A stretch of 64,000 nt of DNA, taken from NCBI RefSeq assembly GCF_025465945.1, contig NZ_JANLNW010000072.1:170255-234254 (forward strand). The letters run 5' to 3'. Position 1 is the first letter of the stretch. Each line of letters opens with the position of its first letter. A program made the position numbers and the translations under genes. Under the pieces are notes generated by a model. The model saw only the letters and a program-made list of their open reading frames with translations, was not told where the DNA came from and ran no database searches. The stretch comes from Pseudomonas sp. 6D_7.1_Bac1 (GTDB lineage: Bacteria > Pseudomonadota > Gammaproteobacteria > Pseudomonadales > Pseudomonadaceae). This document shows, piece after piece, positions 58,355 through 64,000 of this stretch.

Positions 58355-58996
58355 GTGTCGAGTACCGAAGACGAACATCTGGCGGAATTCAAAGACTGGT
58401 GGCAGCGTAACGGCAAACCTCTAGTGACCGGCGGCCTGTTGGCGCTGGTCATCGTGTTCGGCTGGCAGGCGTTTCACAAGTATCAGAGCAATCAGTCGCA
58501 AGGCGCCTCGATGCTCTATCAGCAACTGCTGGAAACCACGCTGACCCCGGACGGCAAGCCTGACATGGCCCGTGTAGCGGACCTGGCCAACAAGCTCAAT
58601 AGCGAGTTCGGCGGCACCGCTTACGCACAATACGGCAGCCTGTTCGTGGCGAAAGTCGCGGTCGACGGCGGAAAGCTGGACGACGCTGCAAGCGAGCTCA
58701 AGGCAGTCGCTGACAAGCCGGCCAACCCGACCCTGGGTGAAGTCGCACGTCAACGTCTGGCTCAGGTTCTGGCTGCACAGAACAAGACTGACGAAGCACT
58801 GAAACTGCTCGAAGGTGATGCCGACAAGGCATTCCTGGCCACTCGCGAAGAACTCAAGGGTGACCTGCTGGTCCAGTTGGGTCGTACCGATGAAGCCTAT
58901 GCCGCTTATCAAAAAGCCAAGGCTGCGCTGTCGGATGAAGCGGCGGTCGGTGGCTTACAAATCAAGCTGGACGACCTGGCCAAAGGGGATGCGTGA
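58355..58996 (+). CDS. yfgM: YfgM-like membrane-anchored TPR protein
   Basis: A 213-aa bitopic inner-membrane protein. A short cytoplasmic start (EDEHLAEFKDWWQRNGKPL), one membrane helix (GGLLALVIVFGWQAF) and periplasmic TPR-like helices follow. E. coli YfgM associates with the Sec translocon and periplasmic chaperones. It starts at GTG 58355 after AAGGAG and sits between hisS and bamB as in E. coli. Confidence 0.93.
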   Translation: MSSTEDEHLAEFKDWWQRNGKPLVTGGLLALVIVFGWQAFHKYQSNQSQGASMLYQQLLETTLTPDGKPDMARVADLANKLNSEFGGTAYAQYGSLFVAKVAVDGGKLDDAASELKAVADKPANPTLGEVARQRLAQVLAAQNKTDEALKLLEGDADKAFLATREELKGDLLVQLGRTDEAYAAYQKAKAALSDEAAVGGLQIKLDDLAKGDA

Positions 58997-58997
58997 C

Positions 58998-60140
58998 GTG
59001 ATCCGTTGGAAACATGCAGCATTGCTGGCTCTGGCCATTCTGGCCACGGGTTGCAGCAGCAACAGCAAAAAAGAACTGCCACCGGCTGAGCTGGTCGACT
59101 TCAAAGAAGAAGTCGTCCTGCAAAAGCAGTGGAGTCGTTCGGTGGGTAACGGTCAGGGCGAAATCTACAACCTGCTGGTGCCGGCCATCGAAGGCAACAC
59201 CCTCTATGCTGCCGACTCCAAAGGCATCGTGATGGCGCTGGATCGCATGAACGGCGACGTCAAATGGAAGAAAGATCTCGAACTGCCTGTGTCTGGCGGC
59301 GTTGGCGTGGGTTACGGGCTGCTCATGGTCGGTACGCTCAAAGGCGAAGTCATTGCCCTGGACGCAAGCACCGGTGAAGAGAAATGGCGCGCTCGCGTGT
59401 CCAGTGAAGTGCTCGCACCGCCTGCCAACAACGGTGACGTTGTGGTGGTGCAGACTCAGGGCGATCATCTGATCGGTCTGGATGCTGCCACCGGCAACCA
59501 GCGCTGGTTGTATGACAGCACGCCTGCGGTACTGACCCTGCGCGGTACCAGTGCGCCGGTCGTGACCAATCATCTGGCGCTTGCCGGTCTGTCGTCCGGT
59601 AAAGTGGTCGCTCTGGATATCTCCAACGGCGTGCCGGTCTGGGAGCAGCGCATTGCGATCCCACAGGGTCGCTCGGAGCTGGAGCGCGTGGTCGATATCG
59701 ACGGTGGCCTGCTGCTGTCCGGTGACAAGATCTATGTGGTCAGCTATCAGGGGCGTGTTGCGGCCCTGGACCTGCAAAGCGGTCGTCAGCTCTGGCAGCG
59801 TGATGCTTCCAGCTATGCCGGTGTCGCTCAAGGTTTCGGCAGCGTCTACGTGAGCCTGGCTTCGGGTACCGTTGAAGGCATCGACGAGCGTTCTACCACC
59901 GCGTTGTGGAGCAACGACTCGCTGGCCCGTCGTCAACTGACGGCACCGGAAGTGTTCTCCAGCTACGTTGCCGTCGGTGACCTGGAAGGTTACCTGCACC
60001 TGCTGAGTCAGGTGGACGGTCGTTTCGTCGGCCGTGAACGCATCGACAGCGACGGCCTGCGTGTCCGTCCGCTGGTGGTGGGTGACATGATTTACGTGTT
60101 TGGCAACAGTGGCAAACTGGAAGCCCTGACCATCAAGTAA
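58998..60140 (+). CDS. bamB: Outer-membrane protein assembly lipoprotein BamB
   Basis: BamB is a beta-propeller lipoprotein of the BAM complex that inserts outer-membrane beta-barrels. The 380-aa protein has the lipobox LATGC (C19) and repeated PQQ-like blades (LYAADSKGIVMALDRMNGDV, VIALDASTGEEKWRARVSSE, RVAALDLQSGRQLWQRD). The GTG at 58998, one base after the yfgM stop, gives the family start MIRWKHAALL; an ATG at 58989 is too close to GGGG to be favoured. Confidence 0.96.
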   Translation: MIRWKHAALLALAILATGCSSNSKKELPPAELVDFKEEVVLQKQWSRSVGNGQGEIYNLLVPAIEGNTLYAADSKGIVMALDRMNGDVKWKKDLELPVSGGVGVGYGLLMVGTLKGEVIALDASTGEEKWRARVSSEVLAPPANNGDVVVVQTQGDHLIGLDAATGNQRWLYDSTPAVLTLRGTSAPVVTNHLALAGLSSGKVVALDISNGVPVWEQRIAIPQGRSELERVVDIDGGLLLSGDKIYVVSYQGRVAALDLQSGRQLWQRDASSYAGVAQGFGSVYVSLASGTVEGIDERSTTALWSNDSLARRQLTAPEVFSSYVAVGDLEGYLHLLSQVDGRFVGRERIDSDGLRVRPLVVGDMIYVFGNSGKLEALTIK

Positions 60141-60178
60141 TGGTTTGACTATGCTTGGGGATAGCAATGTTCCCAGGC

Positions 60179-60253
60179 AGCCTTGTTCTACAAGGCTTGC
60201 GGCACATCAAGTGCTGCCCCGAGCACCAGCCGCTGCCTCGCAGCGGCTTTTGT
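60179..60253 (+). terminator. Two hairpins after bamB; the second looks like a terminator
   Basis: AGCCTTG/CAAGGCT (60179-60197) is followed by AGCCGCTGC/GCAGCGGCT with TTTTGTATTTT (60228-60253). The second has terminator form, but der follows only 31 bases later, so it may attenuate rather than end transcription. Confidence 0.6.
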
Positions 60254-60283
60254 ATTTTCTGAAATAACGAAGTGGAGAGCCGC

Positions 60284-61753
60284 ATGGTTCCCGTAATCGC
60301 CCTGGTGGGCCGACCGAACGTCGGCAAGTCCACCTTGTTCAACCGCCTGACCAGGACTCGCGACGCCATCGTCGGCGACTTGTCCGGTCTGACCCGTGAT
60401 CGCCAATACGGTGAGGCCAAGTGGCAAGGGCGTTCCTACATTTTGGTCGACACTGGCGGTATCTCCGGTGACGAACACGGTATGGACGAAAAAATGGCCG
60501 AGCAGTCGCTGCTGGCCATTGAAGAAGCGGATGTCGTTCTGTTCCTGGTAGATGCCAAAGCCGGTTTCACTGCGGCCGACCAGATGATCGCCGAGCACTT
60601 GCGCAAGCGTAACAAGCGTTCTTACGTGGTTGCCAACAAGGTCGACAACATCGACCCTGAAATGGCCCGCGCCGAGTTCGCCCCATTGGGTATGGGCCAC
60701 GCGATCCCGATCGCCGGTGCCCACGGTCGTGGCATCACCCAGATGCTGGAAATCGCCCTGAGCGACTTCCCTAAAGACGACGAAGAGCCGGAAGACGGTG
60801 AAGAAGAGATCGTTGCCGAAGGCGAGGAAGCCAAGCGCATTCCTGGCCCAAGCGAAAAAGACGGTATCAAGATCGCTATCATTGGTCGCCCGAACGTCGG
60901 CAAATCGACGTTGGTCAACCGCATGCTCGGTGAAGACCGGGTGATCGTGTATGACCAGCCTGGCACCACCCGCGACAGTATCTACATCCCGTTCGAGCGT
61001 AACGACGAAAAGTACACGCTGATCGATACCGCGGGTGTGCGCAAGCGCGGCAAGATCCACGAAGAAGTCGAAAAATTCTCCGTGGTCAAAACCCTGCAAG
61101 CGATCAAAGACGCCAACGTGGTGATCTTCGTGATGGACGCCCGCGAAGGCGTGGTGGACCACGACCTCAACCTGCTGGGCTTTGCCCTGGAAGCGGGTCG
61201 TGCGTTGGTGATCGCGATCAACAAGTGGGACGGCATGACGCCGAGCGAGCGCGACTTCGTGAAGGTCGAGCTGCAACGTCGGCTGTTCTTCGTCGACTTC
61301 GCCGACATCCACTTCATCTCGGCCCTGCACGGTACTGGCGTGGGCAACCTCTACGCGTCGGTGCAGAACTCGTTCAAGTCCGCGGTCACCCGCTGGCCGA
61401 CCAACCGCCTGACCCAGATTCTGGAAGATGCGGTCGGTGAGCACGCGCCACCGATGGTCAACAACCGTCGGATCAAGCTGCGTTATGCCCACTTGGGTGG
61501 CGCGAACCCGCCGATCATCGTGATCCACGGTAACCAGGTCGAGAAGGTTCCGAAGTCTTACGTCCGTTATCTGGAAAACACCTACCGTCGCGTCTTGAAG
61601 CTGGTCGGTACGCCGATCCGCATCGAGTTCAAAGGGGGTGAGAACCCGTACGAAGGCAACAAGAACACGCTCACCGACCGTCAGGTCAACAAGAAGCGCC
61701 GCTTGATGACGCACCACAAGAAAGCCGACAAGAAGCGCCGCGACAAGCGTTGA
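60284..61753 (+). CDS. der: Ribosome-assembly GTPase Der (EngA)
   Basis: A 489-aa double GTPase needed for 50S subunit maturation. Both G domains are visible: GRPNVGKSTLFNRL with NKVDN, and GRPNVGKSTLVNRM with DTAGVRKRGK and NKWDG. They are followed by the KH-like domain and a basic tail (RRLMTHHKKADKKRRDKR). The ATG at 60284 follows GGAGAG; a GTG 12 bases earlier is unlikely. Confidence 0.98.
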   Translation: MVPVIALVGRPNVGKSTLFNRLTRTRDAIVGDLSGLTRDRQYGEAKWQGRSYILVDTGGISGDEHGMDEKMAEQSLLAIEEADVVLFLVDAKAGFTAADQMIAEHLRKRNKRSYVVANKVDNIDPEMARAEFAPLGMGHAIPIAGAHGRGITQMLEIALSDFPKDDEEPEDGEEEIVAEGEEAKRIPGPSEKDGIKIAIIGRPNVGKSTLVNRMLGEDRVIVYDQPGTTRDSIYIPFERNDEKYTLIDTAGVRKRGKIHEEVEKFSVVKTLQAIKDANVVIFVMDAREGVVDHDLNLLGFALEAGRALVIAINKWDGMTPSERDFVKVELQRRLFFVDFADIHFISALHGTGVGNLYASVQNSFKSAVTRWPTNRLTQILEDAVGEHAPPMVNNRRIKLRYAHLGGANPPIIVIHGNQVEKVPKSYVRYLENTYRRVLKLVGTPIRIEFKGGENPYEGNKNTLTDRQVNKKRRLMTHHKKADKKRRDKR

Positions 61754-61778
61754 TTGGGAAGACTTTCAAATCAGAAGA

Positions 61779-61802
61779 AGGGCGCCTATGGCGCCCTTTT
61801 TC
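61779..61802. terminator. Terminator after der
   Basis: AGGGCGCC and GGCGCCCT with a TAT loop and TTTTCG downstream, 26 bases after the der stop. Confidence 0.88.
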
Positions 61803-61876
61803 GTATCTGATGTTTGAGCTATCCTCGGGCTCTCCCGCGCCGCCGTTAGAGCCGGGTGTTCAGTAGGGAACCACCG

Positions 61877-63025
61877 ATGATCACCAGCAAGCTGCCGAAT
61901 GTCGGCATCACTATCTTCACCCAAATGTCTCAACTCGCGGCTTCGAGCGGCGCGATCAACCTGTCCCAGGGGTTCCCCGATTTCGACGCTCCGCAAGCCT
62001 TGTGCGATGCGGTTGGCCGGCACATCGCCAATGGCCATAACCAGTATTCACCGATGACCGGCCTGCCGGCGTTGCGCCAGCAAGTGGCGGCGAAGATCGC
62101 CCGCAGCTATGGCGCCAGCGTGAATGCCGACACCGAGGTGACTATCACCCCCGGCGCGACCCAGGCGATCTTCTCCGCCATTCAGGCGGTTATCCACAGC
62201 GGTGACGAAGTGATCGTCTTCGATCCGGCCTACGACAGTTATGAGCCCTCGGTGGCATTGGCCGGCGGTCGTTGTGTGCATGTGCCGTTGGGGCTGAAGG
62301 ATTTCGCCATCGATTTCCAGAAGCTCGGCGAAGCGCTGAGCCCACGTACGCGGATGATCATCCTCAACTCGCCGCATAACCCGAGTGGTGCGCTGATCTC
62401 GCGCGCCGAGCTGGACCAGTTGGCAGCGTTGATCCGCGACCGCGATATTTACCTGATCAGCGACGAGGTGTATGAACATCTGGTGTTCGACGGCGTGCCG
62501 CATGTCAGTGTGTTGGCCCATGAAGAGCTGTATCAGCGTGCTTTCGTGGTCAGCTCGTTCGGCAAGACCTACCACGTCACTGGCTGGAAAACCGGCTACG
62601 TGGTTGCACCACCGGCGCTTACGGACGAATTGCGCAAGGTGCATCAATACGTCAGCTTCTGCGGCGTGACCCCATTGCAGTACGCGCTGGCCGACTTCAT
62701 GGCCGAGCATCCGGAACACGTCGAAGAGTTGCCAGGTTTCTATCAGGCCAAACGTGATCTGTTCTGTGATTTGCTGGCACCTTCGCGCTTCAGCTTTACC
62801 AAGGTCACCGGAACCTACTTCCAGTTGGTCGACTATTCGCAGATCCGCCCGGACCTGAACGATGTCGAGATGGCCATGTGGATGACTCGCGAGCATGGCG
62901 TGGCGGCAATCCCGATTTCGGTGTTCTACCAGAACCCGCCGCAGGAACAGCGTCTGGTGCGCCTGTGTTTTGCCAAGCGTGAGGAGACGCTGCGTCAGGC
63001 AGCGGAAAAACTATGCGCGATCTGA
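61877..63025 (+). CDS. PLP-dependent methionine/glutamine transaminase, YbdL-like
   Basis: A 382-aa fold-type I aminotransferase resembling E. coli YbdL along its length (SKLPNVGITIFTQMSQLAAS, NLSQGFPDFDAP). PLP contacts are NSPHNPSG, ISDEVYEHLVFDG and the Schiff-base lysine K230 in SSFGKTYHVTGWK. Such enzymes transaminate methionine and its keto acid KMTB, often with glutamine as amino donor. The ATG at 61877 follows AGGGA. The last 13 bases overlap the next gene, an omega-amidase-like hydrolase that would consume the 2-oxoglutaramate released when glutamine is the donor. Confidence 0.92.
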   Translation: MITSKLPNVGITIFTQMSQLAASSGAINLSQGFPDFDAPQALCDAVGRHIANGHNQYSPMTGLPALRQQVAAKIARSYGASVNADTEVTITPGATQAIFSAIQAVIHSGDEVIVFDPAYDSYEPSVALAGGRCVHVPLGLKDFAIDFQKLGEALSPRTRMIILNSPHNPSGALISRAELDQLAALIRDRDIYLISDEVYEHLVFDGVPHVSVLAHEELYQRAFVVSSFGKTYHVTGWKTGYVVAPPALTDELRKVHQYVSFCGVTPLQYALADFMAEHPEHVEELPGFYQAKRDLFCDLLAPSRFSFTKVTGTYFQLVDYSQIRPDLNDVEMAMWMTREHGVAAIPISVFYQNPPQEQRLVRLCFAKREETLRQAAEKLCAI

Positions 63026-63804
63026 CAGCCTTACCCAATCTGAACCTTGCATTGATCCAGACCACGTTGGCCTGGCATGACCGTCAGGCCAACCTTGAGC
63101 ATTTCGAGCAGTTGCTGGAGCAGGCACGGGGCGCTGACTTGATCATCCTGCCGGAGATGTTCACCACCGGTTTTTCCATGGAGTCGCAAACCCTCGCTGA
63201 AACGGAAAACGGCCCGACCAGCAAATGGCTGCGAGTGCAGGCCGCCAAACTTGACGCGGTGATTACCGGCAGCGTGATTGTCCAGGCCGCTGATGGCAGC
63301 CATCGCAATCGGCTGTTGTGGGCGCAGCCAGACGGTGAGGTTCTGCATTATGACAAGCGTCACCTGTTTCGCATGGCCGGCGAGCACAAGCATTACACCG
63401 CAGGCGACTGTCAGGTGCAGTTCGAGCTCAAGGGCTGGCGGGTGCGTCCGCTGATTTGCTACGACCTGCGCTTCCCGGTGTGGAGCCGCGATGCGCAAGA
63501 CACCGATCTGCTGCTGTACACCGCCAACTGGCCGGGCGCACGGCGTCAACACTGGAACCGTTTGCTGCCGGCGCGGGCCATCGAGAACCTCTGCTATGTT
63601 GCAGCGGTGAACCGGATTGGTACCGACGGCAAGGGCTTTGCCTATACCGGTGACAGCCAGGTGCTGGATTTTCAGGGCGAGACACTGCTCGGTGCCGGTG
63701 AGGCTGATGGGGTGTTTCAGGTTGTGCTGAACGCTGCGGAATTGGCGGCTTATCGCACGCGGTTCCCGGCGAATCTGGATGCCGATACCTTCGAACTCAC
63801 CTGA
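63013..63804 (+). CDS. Nitrilase-superfamily hydrolase, YafV/omega-amidase-like
   Basis: A 263-aa carbon-nitrogen hydrolase. The Glu-Lys-Cys triad is E48 (LPEMFTTGFSM), K115 (YDKRHLF) and C149 (LICYDLRFP). It fits the YafV/Nit2 omega-amidase group, which hydrolyses 2-oxoglutaramate to 2-oxoglutarate and ammonia. It overlaps the upstream transaminase gene by 13 bases, so the two are translationally coupled, which supports a glutamine-transaminase/omega-amidase couple pulling methionine formation forward. Confidence 0.9.
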   Translation: MRDLTALPNLNLALIQTTLAWHDRQANLEHFEQLLEQARGADLIILPEMFTTGFSMESQTLAETENGPTSKWLRVQAAKLDAVITGSVIVQAADGSHRNRLLWAQPDGEVLHYDKRHLFRMAGEHKHYTAGDCQVQFELKGWRVRPLICYDLRFPVWSRDAQDTDLLLYTANWPGARRQHWNRLLPARAIENLCYVAAVNRIGTDGKGFAYTGDSQVLDFQGETLLGAGEADGVFQVVLNAAELAAYRTRFPANLDADTFELT

Positions 63805-63829
63805 GATTTTCGCTGGCTGACAGTCCATC

Positions 63830-63921
63830 ATCGCGAGCAGGCTCGCTCCCACAGTTGACCGATGTGAACACAGGTTTTGTGTACAGCATGGGCCTTATGT
63901 GGGAGCGAGCCTGCTCGCGAT
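63830..63921. repeat. REPIN at the right end of the window
   Basis: TCGCGAGCAGGCTCGCTCCC plus ACA (63830-63852) and the inverted GTGGGAGCGAGCCTGCTCGC plus GAT (63899-63921) enclose 46 bases. The remaining bases to 64000 contain no recognisable feature. Confidence 0.87.
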
Positions 63922-64000
63922 AGGGGCCTGACAGGCAACGAAGAAGCATAGAGTGTCTAGTCCTGAAATAGGTTTACACCTGTTTCACCCCAACGCTCGG

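Overview
The window is chromosomal DNA of a Pseudomonas, most likely of the P. fluorescens group. The evidence is the high G+C content, the gene order queA-tgt-yajC-secDF-suhB-trmJ-cysE-isc-ndk-rlmN-pilF-rodZ-ispG-hisS-yfgM-bamB-der, small Pseudomonas-restricted proteins (DUF6124 and DUF3077 types), and many REP/REPIN repeats carrying the GTGGGAGCGAGCCTGCTCGCGA core. No rRNA, CRISPR array, insertion sequence or prophage was seen. One tRNA (Leu, CAA) is present.

Left part (1-24113) is a patchwork of accessory metabolic and regulatory units, several of them built as a regulator divergent from its likely target. It holds: a possible gene remnant at the left edge and an unrecognised 234-aa protein; an FAD/NAD(P)-binding protein plus nitronate monooxygenase operon divergent from a LysR gene; a GcvA-like LysR gene divergent from a YtcJ-type amidohydrolase and a CobW/COG0523 metal chaperone, with a clear dyad between them; a two-component system divergent from an exported methionine sulfoxide reductase set (msrB, dipZ, msrA); a PAS-GGDEF cyclase; a LysR gene divergent from a class III aminotransferase; a YoeB/YefM toxin-antitoxin pair; DedA, VOC and MlaA genes; and a second OmpR-type two-component system.

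Middle (24114-37480) is the variable region. At 24522-30112 lies an A+T-richer cluster on the plus strand: a small unknown protein, an unrecognised 390-aa protein, a membrane fatty-acid-desaturase-like enzyme, a small 2OG-Fe(II) oxygenase, a LysE exporter and an IlvE-like aminotransferase. I infer a pathway for a modified, exported amino acid that I cannot match to a known one. After it come a HAD phosphatase with a coupled 35-codon ORF, a Thr/Ser-rich small protein, a frameshifted pyocin-like remnant without a killing domain, a group of small Pseudomonas proteins, and an AAA ATPase plus DUF4276 pair that looks like an anti-phage module.

Right part (37481-64000) is conserved core genome: tRNA-Leu; queuosine synthesis (queA, tgt); Sec accessory proteins (yajC, secD, secF); suhB; trmJ and cysE; the complete Isc iron-sulfur operon under IscR; ndk; then the rlmN-to-der block (23S/tRNA methylation, pilus assembly, cell shape, isoprenoid synthesis, histidyl-tRNA synthetase, outer-membrane assembly, ribosome GTPase). 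It ends with a transaminase overlapping an omega-amidase-like hydrolase, a pairing that fits methionine salvage. REPINs and strong terminators punctuate the units.
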